A stretch of 43,195 bases of DNA from Schoenoplectus triqueter (Eukaryota > Streptophyta > Magnoliopsida > Poales > Cyperaceae), in the NCBI GenBank assembly GCA_964058805.1, contig CAXKVV010001585.1, forward strand, positions 1-43,195. The letters run 5' to 3'. Below, in pieces: positions 1 through 11,330 of the stretch (positions within the stretch are counted from its first letter, which is position 1; the number at the start of each line of letters is the position of its first letter). The translations under genes and the position numbers were made by a program. The notes below the pieces were generated by a model. It did not search any database. It was not told the origin of the DNA and was given only the letters and a program-made list of their open reading frames with translations.

Positions 1-721
1 ATGATATAAACTAAGAGTCAGTTCGATTTCTTGTCATGCGCCATTGTGCCAGTGCAACATAAATTTAGAGTAACATTGTAAATTCTCAAAATAGTGGAAA
101 TAACCTTAGTAAAACCAAAAAAAAATATGTTAAGCGAGAAAACATTTAAGACCATCTCTTTTTTTTTACGAGAAAAGAATAAAGTATTCAAATCATCTTC
201 AGGTATTTAATATTTACATTGATCTCCAAATTTACATCTTTCATAGTAAGGGAAATATTTAAAATTAAATATGCTATATTGGATTTCCACGTGAAAAAAA
301 GAGCTGAAATATCAAAGAAAGGAAACAAGTAACGCAAAACACCAAAAATACAAGATATTGATTTTATGATTCCATATATAACATGAAAAGGCGCACAGCC
401 ATTGTGGGCTAATTAGCAAAAAATACAGCCTTTGTCCAAATATAATATAATTGCAGGAACTATATCTGACTTTTCCTTGGTCACGTGATGAGGTTGAAGT
501 TTGTAATAACATAAACTAGTAGACAAATAGGTTGTTTTGATATAGTATGTATTTATCATTCACGCTAGAATCTCTGGTCGCTTTATTTTTTTATATGTGA
601 TTGGTAGGTACATATTTGAAAAACAAATTAGTGATGGCAACAATGTTACATTTTTTGAATTTTGAATTTAAATCATAGATGGATATATTATCAACTTGAT
701 ATGTGATATTTTAATTTGGTG
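1..721. other. AT-rich intergenic DNA, no gene seen
   Basis: Short reading frames only, with no recognisable protein. There are G-box-like CACGTG words near 288 and 482, which are not meaningful without a neighbouring gene. Confidence 0.6.
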
Positions 722-996
722 TAATATATATATAGTAAAAATATATCAAATGATCTCTAAATTTTAATTTTTCAATCTCATTAAATTCTTCATATTGAAA
801 TCTTATGGGGTACAAAATTTTGGATGTTTCGAGTTCTTTAAGTCACTCTTTTCAATTTTTAAAAATAATGTACAAACATTGAATATTTTATTATTATTTT
901 TGGAGTTGATTTTCAAAAATTGAAAAGAGTGACTTATAAAACTCGAAACATCTCAAATTTTTGTACCCTGTAAGATTTCAATATGAAGAATTTAAT

Positions 997-1016
<20 letters not shown>
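722..1016. mobile_element. Palindromic MITE-like module 1
   Basis: Two arms of about 84 bp (782-865 and 911-993) are near-perfect inverted copies, with an A/T spacer of about 45 bp. The unit sits between TA runs (about 725-734 and 1000-1014). Its outer parts match the arms of module 2 but lack that module's terminal bases, so it looks like a truncated member of the same family. There is no coding capacity. Confidence 0.7.
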
Positions 1017-1029
<13 letters not shown>

Positions 1030-1041
1030 GGGGAGAGAGAG

Positions 1042-1516
1042 AGTAAAGATACCATGAGTTTAACTCAAAAAGCATAACAAATCATCTCTAAATTTTAATT
1101 TATCATGCTCATTACATTCTTTATATGAAAATCTTATGGGATTCAAAAATTTGGAGTGTTTTGATTTTTAATTTTTGCATCCCATAAGATTTATGCATCC
1201 CGTAAGATTTTTAATTTTTAAAAATCAGTTCTAAAAATGTAATGAGCATGATAAATTATCTCATGATTTTTAATTTTCAAGCATAACAAATCATCTCATG
1301 ATTTAAAATTTTTGAAAATCAGTTCTAAAAATAATAATATATTCAATACTTGAACATTATTTAAAAAAAAATTAAAAACGGTGACTTAAAAACTCAAAAC
1401 ACTTCAATTTTTTGCATCCCATAAGATTTTCATATAAAGAATTTAATGAGAATGATTAATTAAAATTTAGAGATAATTTGATATACTTTTTGAGTTAAGT
1501 TCACGGTATCTTTACT
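1042..1516. mobile_element. Palindromic MITE-like module 2
   Basis: The terminal inverted repeats start AGTAAAGATACC at 1042 and end as the complement at 1516. The arms are roughly 120 bp (1042-1165 against about 1397-1516). The left flank is a TA/GA microsatellite and the right flank is a (TA)n run. The interior contains further short inverted and direct copies, suggesting rearrangement. It is non-coding and non-autonomous. The superfamily is not certain. Confidence 0.75.
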
Positions 1517-1540
1517 ATATATATATATATATATATATAG

Positions 1541-1925
1541 TCCGACTATGGTGCTTTGCAAAGCATAGAGGTGTTGTGTGCTTTGCGTTATATTTTTAAT
1601 TTCAAGTCAGAAATAATCGATCTGAACCGTTCAATCTAATCTTCATATAAAAATCTATTAGTAAATCAAATTTTATATTTTAAAAAAAATTCTATTTTTT
1701 CTGATGAGGTGAAAAATGACTTGATCTGAGAATTTTGGTTCATCCAAAAATGATGGTTTTCCCCCTATCCAAATAAATTTTAAAAAATATAAAATTTGGT
1801 TTACTAATAGCTTTTGATATGGATATTAGATTGAACGGTTTGGATCGATTATTTTTACTTAAAATTAAAAATAGAGCGCAAATCACACAACGCTTCTGTA
1901 CTTTGCAAAGCACCATAGCCTCATT
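1541..1925. mobile_element. Palindromic MITE-like module 3
   Basis: The terminal inverted repeat core CTATGGTGCTTTGCAAAG is near the left end (1546 on), with its complement ending near 1920. The inverted similarity extends inward for well over 100 bp. It is flanked by TA and CT/TA microsatellites. A reading frame at 1740-1982 on the minus strand is an accident of the palindrome. It is a sister copy of module 4. Confidence 0.75.
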
Positions 1926-1950
1926 CTCTCTCTCTATATATATATAATAT

Positions 1951-2354
1951 AGAGTCTGACTACGGTGCTTTGCAAAGCACAAGAGTATTGTGTGTTTTGC
2001 GCTCTATTCTCAATTTCAAGTCAGAAATGATCGATATGAACCGTTTAATTTAATCTTCATATTAAAATCTATTAGGAAACTAATTTTTTATTTTTTATTT
2101 TTTTTGCATTTTTTTTCTAATGAGGAGAAAATGACTCGATCTGAGAATTCTTGTTCATCCAAAAATGACGGTTTCTCCCCTATCCAAAAAAAATAGCAAA
2201 TAAATTCCAAAAAATATAAAATTTGGTTTACTAATAGATTTTGATATAGAGATTAGATTGAGCGGTTTGGATCGATTATTTTTTACTTAAAATTAATAAT
2301 AGAGCGCAAATCACACAACGCTCTTGTGCTTTGCAAAGCACCGTAGCCTAATTC

Positions 2355-2355
<1 letters not shown>
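1951..2355. mobile_element. Palindromic MITE-like module 4
   Basis: A second copy of the module 3 family in the same orientation. The terminal core CTACGGTGCTTTGCAAAG is near 1960, with its complement ending at 2348. It is also bounded by TA runs (the right one about 2358-2389). The two copies differ by scattered substitutions and indels and are therefore not a recent duplication. Non-coding. Confidence 0.75.
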
Positions 2356-2390
<35 letters not shown>

Positions 2391-4517
2391 CGTTCAGCTG
2401 TCAATTAACTTTTCACGAGAAGGATAATAAAGCTAGTATAATGTATTTGTTAATGCTTCTTTTTTAACAAAAAGAAAATGATAACAAGATGGACTAACAA
2501 ACTGACTAAAAGATGGTGAAATCATATCGCTTTCTATATGCTAATTTAAACAACATGCCACCAACTAATATTGTTTTTGTTATTTAACATGTATTCATTA
2601 ATTTAGGTTTTTATGTATGAAAAGTTGGTTCAGATCCCTGAAAATATAATAGCCATCCCCATTGATTTGAGAGAAAGAGATGTCAGTTGAGATTATGCAG
2701 CATATCATGTCAAATCATAGCCAAGGTTTAGTTTCAATCATTAGTGATCCTCAGACTCTAGAATTATATTTCATTTAGATTTGGTTGACACCAAGTCACC
2801 AACACTTCCCATTAATGTTCTTTTGTCGGAAGCACTGATAAAGATCTCCCTTTTTGCTCACCTAAAAATATTCTGCTAATTTTGAGCATACATGAAAAAA
2901 AAATGGTGACAAAAGAAGCACATTTTTAAGTTTACCTCAATATTGAAATGTTATTTTTTATAAGGTAAAAAAGTAAAGCGAAAACTTTTCGATAAATTAA
3001 AAAATATAAAGTATGTAATAATATAAAAAGTAGCACCTGTTCAGTGAAATATATAATTAGACGACCAAAACATTAAACATGTGAAAAGAAGGCAGTTGCA
3101 TATCTAGAACCGGAACCTATTAACAATGATTAGCAAAAATCACTATAGTGAAAATATATAAAAAAATATTTTAAGGAATATATTTTGCGAAGAAAGCTGT
3201 TGGGAGTAAAACAGCCAGAAAAATTCAATGCAACAAAATTTAAAAATTATATGTTTGATGCAATATTGTCAGACCTACATTGAGTACTGATGGATCTAAA
3301 ATCAAAACATCAGAAGTTGATACGAATGATTAATTTGCTTCTGAAGAGAATGAAATTGTGGGAACAATCTTTGGTAGGCGTGTGCCATTCATGTACACGA
3401 GATCTATTATTGGAGAAGTAAAGGTCACATAATACCTTCAACATTTAGCATAATTAAACTGAACAAATGGACCAGTTACTAATTTACACATCATTACTTT
3501 GCTTTCAAGAGAAGAAGAATTCTAATATTATCAATTTATCACTGAAGCTGGCCCACAATCACTTCACACGTGTGGATGGAATAAAAACGACATAATATGC
3601 TACAAATAAAAGAAAAGAACAAATACATAGATAGTGCCATATTGGAAAAAAAATCTAATATATGATCTAGCGAACAATATATTAAAGACTAAAGAGACCA
3701 TGAGGATTTTAAATTTGGGGTCATTTAACATTTTTTTATAGAAAGAAAAGGGAAGTTCACTTAAAGGGTTTTAAAGATATTACATTTTTGCTACGTAGGG
3801 ACGGGAAAATAGAAAATAGTAGAAATACAAAAAAAGACTTTGAATTTGGCTTGTACCAATGCAAATATATATTCAATTTTGATACATCGATTTTTCTCTC
3901 TAGTACATATTTGGAAATGAATCCGTTGTCATAGTTTTTTTTTAATATGAATGACAATGGGCCCATAGATAAAAAAAAAACATTCTCTATTACTAAATCT
4001 CATCCATCTAAACAAATGAGAACCGGCTAAATTTAAGCCCGATGACTGGGCCTATATAATATAAAGAAGGATTATGTGTTGAATGGGTACCACTTGATGT
4101 GTCATTTTCGGAGAGACAATAGAGCGTGAATGTGACAAATTGTTAAGCAAAAAAGGCTCTTTACCCCCAAAATATTGAAGCCCAAAATACCACAGTTATC
4201 ATGGATTTGATAAGGAAGTGTTTGTGGGCCTGAAATGGGCTGTCTGCATCAGTGCCTGCGTAGAATTGGTTTGTGGCCCGTTGGGCTTAGCAATTAGCAT
4301 TGACGAACCGTAGGCCGTTTCTTTGGAAAATAGTAAATGAGATCCAGTGTGGCAGAGACCAGATCACAGTGATGGTCTGGTGGATATGATATGATCCGCA
4401 AGTCATACGACAAATTAGGTTTTGAATAATATTTTAATTTTTAGAAATTTTCTACAATGATGGTGAAGAAGTTACTGGGCTACAGATTGCTGACAAAAGA
4501 TATCACCAATAGATAGT
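2356..4517. other. AT-rich intergenic DNA, no gene seen
   Basis: No frame with recognisable protein similarity. The 69-codon minus frame at 3757-3966 has low-complexity plant-intergenic composition and is not supported. Confidence 0.6.
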
Positions 4518-4526
4518 TTAGATGTA

Positions 4527-4899
4527 GGGATGGGTGTTCAAATAAATATTTTTTTGAAAATGGTTTATTTTGGCAATTTTGATAATGGGTGTTCAAATAA
4601 ATATATTTTTTAAAATAGAAAAAGTTTATAGATATGTTCATACTTATACATTGACAATGATTTAAATTTTATATAATTTCATTATCATTTGATAATCAAT
4701 CAAAAATCATCAAAATATTATGTAATTTGTAATGGTTCTAATTTAACAGTTTTTGATGGACTATCAAACGTAATAAAATTATATTAAATTTTAATCACCA
4801 TCAATTATAAGTAGAAAATGTACCTATAAACTTTTTTCTATTTTTAAATTTATTTAAACATCCATTGTCAAAATAACCAATGTCAAGTGATCCCTTCCC
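4527..4899. mobile_element. Mutator-type MITE with 9-bp target duplication
   Basis: A 373-bp non-coding element is bounded by the perfect direct repeat TTAGATGTA (4518-4526 and 4900-4908). It starts GGGATGGGTG and ends GATCCCTTCCC, so the ends begin GGGA..GGG on both strands. Inside, long subterminal inverted repeats of about 120 bp are visible (from about 4574 and from about 4880 inward). A 9-bp duplication is the signature of Mutator-like transposases. No transposase frame is present, so it is non-autonomous. Confidence 0.8.
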
Positions 4900-4908
4900 T
4901 TAGATGTA

Positions 4909-7900
4909 TTGTCTCCAAATTTAACATGATAGTAGATTAGACTGATTAGTAAATAGTAATTGAATTGGTTGGTATAAGATTTATTTCACTCCGAAAACCT
5001 ATTTTATATATTTGACCGTGTTCAAATAGCCACTGATATTATTTTATGTATCGAAATTGTCTGAATGACTCAATGGTTTAATTACCACCTTATTGAGCGA
5101 ATATCTAATTATTTACTTTCTGTTAATTTTATTCTATCATGTCAGAAATAAAAAAAATCTATCATATATATACTCATTATCGCTTAAGATGATCTGAATA
5201 GTTGTTAGTTAAATTTTAGTTAAAATTCTCTGACATCGAATATTCCATAGCTGATTCAAAAAGAATTGAAAAGACAAATGACTATGTACAAAACTACGAC
5301 CAGAATAAATTAGAACACGTGATCTGTATGAATAGTCAATAAAATAAATGTGATGCATCACACGACGGTGACCTTGTTTGAATAAATTTGTTTAACTTCA
5401 GTTTCATAAATAACATTACTGATATTTTTTTCCACAGTTCCATCACTTAAATATACATTACAAAATATTTGACGATGCTAAAACTTGTTCTTTTTTTTTT
5501 CAAATTGTTCATATGACTTTAAAATGGTAGTTTTGCATTTACTTGTACTATGGATTTATATTTAAGCTCATAATTATCGCTGGCTTCAAAAATAAGATTG
5601 ACAATTTAAAAGGAAAAGAAAGAAGACAACAAATGAGTATGTTGAAAATGATCACAATATAATTTATTAATCTTATATAAAAATCTGATTATGTAATAAC
5701 GCTATAATTATTCAAAATTTCACATAAATTGATAAAGATAGAAAACCAAAATAAAATTGTTCTAATTATCTTTAGCATACACATTGCCAGAAGTTATCGT
5801 TATTTAAATGTGTAAGGAAAAAAAGACACTATTAGTTGATTTAGTGATTAAAAAAAGATATTGTATATTATATTAGAATATACTTGAAAAGTATATTTAT
5901 TAATCAACAAAAAAATTATTATTGCAATTATTTTTCCTATTGAAATGAGTTGAAAATTGGTGAATATACAATAATAGAGCTAATATTTTCTCTATAATTG
6001 TTTAGGTAGATTTTGTATAAACCTAAGCAGAAAAAAGTTTGTTGCAAAAATATTGTATATTTGCAATAACCAAATTAAAAAATAACATAACAACAAGAAT
6101 AACAACAATAACAATGTTGTCAAAATGTAGAAAAAAATCCATCTCATAATATATTAATCCTAGAATATGTCTTTAAAAATTTTAATGCACTGTTGTGTTC
6201 ATGATGATTTTCGGACTTTGGCCATCATAACTTCGAGCAAAGTAAAACAATCTTTATTTCTAACTCAAAAGAGAGCATATATAATTTTTTCCTTTTACTG
6301 GTGATTTTTTAAATAGAAAAATATCATCTTATTTGAAAAATTCTAATAAAAGATAGTATAATTTTAAGTAATTATATTATTGTAACAATGTTTAGGTTAT
6401 TTTTGTTATTGATTTCAGCCTTCAAATATTTGATACGCAAATCTCATCACAAGCGCACAACTAGAAGAGTATAACTGGGTGATGAATTCACAGGGATGGA
6501 GGAATTTACCAGACTCAATCTACTTTTAAACTAGGAAAATTATTTTGAGGGATTTGTTGGTTGGATGGAGATTAATTAAAACTAAAAAGTAAATAGAGAA
6601 TGTAAAAATACTTTAAAATGTAATTTAATAAATATTTTCAAGGTTCGGATAACTTTTTCACCTTGTTCTGTCCTATGCGGTCTGTAAATTGCTCAAACAA
6701 ATTCAATAGAGACTGACGGATCTTATTTTTCTGGTCTATGAAGAGTTTTGTTAACGAACGAGTTTGGTTGAGTTCGTTGACATCTGACATATACCAACTT
6801 GTCACACGATGATATTTGATTGCTTAGTTTAGTCTTCATAACTCTTTAAAGGTTAAATAATTATACTTTCTTGTCTTGGTCAATTCTTTTGAGTTTTGGT
6901 GTTGGTTTTCTAAGACACGCTCGATCTAAGTGAAATTTCACCTTTCAAGTACTGCTTTGGTCTACCTATCGTTTTTAACCCACTTTGTAGTTTAATCAAG
7001 TGGTACTATTGTATTTGACTTAAATAAATCAACACTAGGCATAACCACTACCTACGGAGTTATCCAAATCAATATGACAACTTAATCAAATCATGTAAAT
7101 AGTACACAAAATGACAGATAAATAATATAATGTCAAGCTAATGTCAAAAATCAAGTTTCATGTCATCCGCTCTGAAAACTAATGGATCTAGCCGATCATG
7201 GCTAAATCTACCAAAACAAAGAAAGATAATATCAAAAATATCATAGCAATAGTACACAACAGTGAACAAATAAGAAATAAATCAATAAAGTCCAATCTCG
7301 ACTACTGCTTCAGTGTGTCGCTCGAGTCTCCAACTCCACTCTTTACTCTTTGGCTTCGATCTCCTTGAAAAATGCTTGAAAAATACCCGGAGAAGGGTCT
7401 AGTATGTCCCCTACCCTCCTATGGTCGAGATGTGTCCGAAGATGTGAGAAAAGGCGGCTATGTCAGGTTATAATAGCTAGGGGGATACATAGAAGGCAGC
7501 CGTTGATTATCTATGAATTGTCAGATTTGCTCGTGTGCAGTGCGTACAGGTGAGGTGTGTGGTCTTCTTGTGATGACCGCAAGAGTTTGGTACGTGGTCT
7601 ATTTTCAAGCTTGACTTTAGTGCCCAAAATATCCACCTTATCACCCGGAATGCGTCCAAATACTTCAAAGACTATGAATATCTGAAATCAAAGCCAAAAC
7701 ACAGTAGTACCACGAACTAGAAGCAAAATATAACTAAATAAAGTAAGATGTAAGTAAAAATGATTGGTTTTATTGATCAAATCTTATCAAAAGATAGGTG
7801 TATTTGGAATATATCTGTTATGTTCCACTTTCACTCTGAAAATACTTTTCAATTCCGCATTTGCTAAAACATAAACACCGGGTACTTAAATAAAAAGACA

Positions 7901-8231
7901 AAATGAATACAAAATAACATCCCTAGTGCTTTTCAGAAATAACTAAAACATACTTTTTTTAAGCTAAAATTTGAAATATAAAATGACCCTTCAATTCATT
8001 GGCCCCTCTCAACCTTCGCAACCGGTAGAAACTAGAAAGATATATCATATATGATAAGAAAAATATATGGTGCCACAGACATTACCCCTGACCCTTGTGC
8101 AATTTGAAGCGCCGACACTAGACTGTGTTTGTTTGGATTTTTTTTCTTTCGTTATTCATATTTTCTTAGATTTTGTGTTGGTCCTAACTTTAACATTTAT
8201 AGAGGGACTAGGCGATGAAACTGACTGTAAG
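4909..8231. other. AT-rich intergenic DNA with an unrecognised denser block
   Basis: No gene is seen. From about 6600 to 7700 the composition becomes less AT-rich and less repetitive than its surroundings, as in the remnant of a decayed retroelement. No frame or terminal repeat identifies it. Confidence 0.5.
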
Positions 8232-8530
8232 TTAATATAAATTTAACACGCCAATTATTTTTATCATAAATTTAACACGCCAATTATTTTTATCATAAAT
8301 TTAACACTTATTTTTTTTATCCTAAATTAAACACTAATTTTTTAGTTAATATAACTTTATTACCTCAATTATTTTTATCCTAAAATTAATACTTATTTTT
8401 GAGTCAATGCAAGTTTGACCCAATTATTTTTTATCCTAAATTTAACGCTTATTTTTTTTTAAATTTAACACATATTTTTGAGTTAATGTAAGTTTAATAT
8501 TTAATTATTTCCTATCCTAAATTTAACACA
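8232..8530. repeat. Degenerate tandem repeat, unit about 29 bp
   Basis: Two perfect 29-bp copies (8237-8265 and 8266-8294) are built on the words AATTTAACACGCC and AATTATTTTTATC. Increasingly diverged and gapped copies follow to about 8530. Non-coding. Confidence 0.75.
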
Positions 8531-10850
8531 TTTTGATGGGCTTTTAGGCCAATTACTTCCTCGTTAATTGCAAAGCTCAACAAACCACGTGGAGATAAAA
8601 AATATTAAAATTGAGCAGCACATCATAAGATCTGGAGAACAAAAAACTGTGACACTGTATCACTACCTGTATGATAGTCATAGATCCCTCCCGAAGAATC
8701 CGTATCCTCATACCTTTTTTTTTATGACAACAAAGTATATAATTTTCAAATTTTAGACTATAGAGGATGTTGTTTTTGTGGGTCCCATTCGCCATATACA
8801 CCATAAACTATCACTTTTTGCTTTTTTAGCATAGAAAAGAAAATATGGCAGCTAATGAGCAGCTAATAATAAAACTGTAGTGTAATGGGGTTTCTATATC
8901 CGCCCTCTCTTCTGGAAAAGAAAAAACTTAAAAAGAAAGAAAAAGGAGACAGAGAGATGTTACGGTCTGAAAGACAACCCCGTACTTTGCTCTTTGCATC
9001 ATAGATCGCTTTTGAATATTTTGTATATTTCCTAATAAATAAAAAAGTTTACACAAACAAAACTGCGCGCGCTTCAGAGGCTCAGAGCCCAAAAAGAACT
9101 GGAAAGCAAACGGAAACCCCGCTTGATCGCCCATCTTTCAGCTCACGCGTGTACTTACGACGTTTCACGGAAATAATTATTTAATTCATGCGTAACACGC
9201 GTCTATTTATTATTTGCTGAATAAGAAAATCTTCGTGCGTGGACGATACAAGTGATATTTTTCACGTGGATTACAGTTTGGGAGGGGAGGGAGAATGATT
9301 ACCGTTATTGAATTCCGCGCTGACTCGATGACATTACACATTCCTTCTTTCCTTCTCCTTTTATAACATCTCCGTGTCATACTAATTGGACATATCCAGT
9401 GATCCTGTATTACTTCATTCACTTGGGTACTGATTACTGCGTCCGTTTATACCTGTTGTTTGTGAAAATGGAGAGTATTAGAGAAGAGTGAATAGCTACA
9501 CTGGTCGTCTGGATTCCAGTTCCAGCCTTATTTTGGAAGCAAATTACTTGGTTGCCACTTGCCACTGAAGTGAAGTGTTCCTTTAGATCGGGTAAAATTC
9601 GGATGGGATTATTATTATATTATTTTTTTATTCGATCCGTTTAAATTTGATTAAAAATTTTAATTCATAGTTGATCCAGTTGGATTATAATCGTGCAAAA
9701 TAATTAAATATTTATTAATTATTTTTATATATTTTAAATAATTAAATATTTATAATTTATAATGAATCATGCTCCTGATATGAGCTGATTTTTCATGACA
9801 AATTAAATAACAGGACAGATAACTTAATAACTTATTAGTAAACAACGAATATAAATCATGCTCCTAAACTTCCCTGGTTTTTTTTTAAAAAAAAAAAGAT
9901 AAACTCCCCTGTTATCGGAACAAGTAGTCTAATCCTAGGCTCAATTTAATTCGAAAGAAAGTAACACTTTTACTTGGATTTTTTTTCCTTCCAATTGCGA
10001 ATATGAGCGTTTTTCTTAAAAAAATGAATGGATCACCAAGATTCTATATGATATTTTTTTAACCACATTTTTGTTTTAAAGCAATAAAACATGAAAATTA
10101 TATGCTTATGGCTGGGATGGACATCGTGATTCAAGTTTTTAAATTTAAGAACTTTAACATTAATATTTTTCCATGTTTTCCACTGTGTACATGGTCCCAT
10201 TCATTCTTTATTGAGTTCTTTTTTTTTTCAAATTACAAGAAGTGACTCCAAATCTCAAAATTACCATGACTGTGCGTGATGATATTAAATCTGAACTTAC
10301 AAATGTCAAACAAAGATATTAAACTATATCGTATTTAAATTGTCACAAAATAGTATAATACTTTACAAGTTTGTACATAAATATTCAATATAATATCCAA
10401 AAATAATATATAACCTTACTTTCAATGATTAAAATGGGTTTATGATAATCAACAAAAAGTTCTCTTTCGACTTGCTTATCGGTATGTAAATTAAGTCATT
10501 TTAAGGAACCTTTATTTTATTTTAATTTAATGGTGTAATCTTTAAGAACATTTAATTATTTGGCAAAACATAAGCATAAATTCTCTATAAGTAATAAGTG
10601 AATCGTCAAAATGTAATATATGTTTCAATTTCTAGTCCCACAGGAAATTAATAAATAATAACTATGGATCAAATTCCTAATTCCTTGCTGAACAATGAAC
10701 GTGACCACATTAGCTTATTTATTCATTATGTAAAGTAAAATTGTCATGCCTGCGTCATTAATAATCCAAAGAAATTGCCGGACATTTTTTTTTCCTTTTT
10801 TGACGATTGCAATATTAAATGGGTCAAAAGATGAACAAGCCAACTTTGCT
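8531..10850. other. Intergenic DNA, no gene seen
   Basis: No credible coding frame. Between about 9060 and 9290 the sequence is richer in G+C and carries several CGCG-containing words (near 9066, 9147 and 9197) and a CACGTG near 9262. It may be distal regulatory DNA, but no nearby gene can be tied to it. Confidence 0.5.
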
Positions 10851-11330
10851 TCTCTGTCATGGTGCTATATATCACAGAGACACAGACAAACTGTTCTGAT
10901 CTCCTACAGCCAAAGATAAAGGTACTCGGATCATGTGTCTACCGTTTGAAACTTGTTTTAGTGTAAAATAACCTCGTAATTGTGTCCATCACACGAAAGT
11001 CTACTTAGTTTTAAGCACAGAGATTTACTTGTGCGCAGGTAGTCTCGATTCCAAAATGACGTTGCAGCTTTTGTAGCCTCTTCGCCCGACTGTTTACAGT
11101 GGCATTTCCGTAATTATTTCCAAACCCACTGGCATTTTCCGGTGGAAAGGTAATGTTTTCCTTTCCTCCTCAGTCCCCTCACTGTTCTCTCTTCGACCGT
11201 TTCATTCCTCTGTTTTGGAATTGGAGAATTGGCGCTCTCTCTCTTCTTTCCCTCTCAAAGACAAACACATACACAAACACGCACTGTTGCAAGCGCACGC
11301 GGAGACGCACACAACTGTTCGGAGAAAGAA
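10851..11330 (+). promoter_or_regulatory. Promoter and 5' leader of the NPH3-like gene
   Basis: A TATA-like CTATATATC lies at 10865-10873. The region just before the start codon is rich in pyrimidine and CA runs, as in plant leaders. An upstream ATG at 11153 opens a 73-codon frame that overlaps the main ATG (11331) in another frame. It would act as an inhibitory uORF if transcription starts upstream of it. The transcription start cannot be fixed from sequence. Confidence 0.35.

Noticed and set aside
1740..2196. Two 68-80 codon frames (1740-1982 minus, 1990-2196 plus) with similar peptides
   Set aside because: They are translations of the palindromic MITE arms, not genes.
2631..2641. GGTTCAGATCC resembling a tRNA B box
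   Set aside because: It departs from the B-box consensus at a conserved A, and no A box or cloverleaf is visible around it. No tRNA gene was found in the window.
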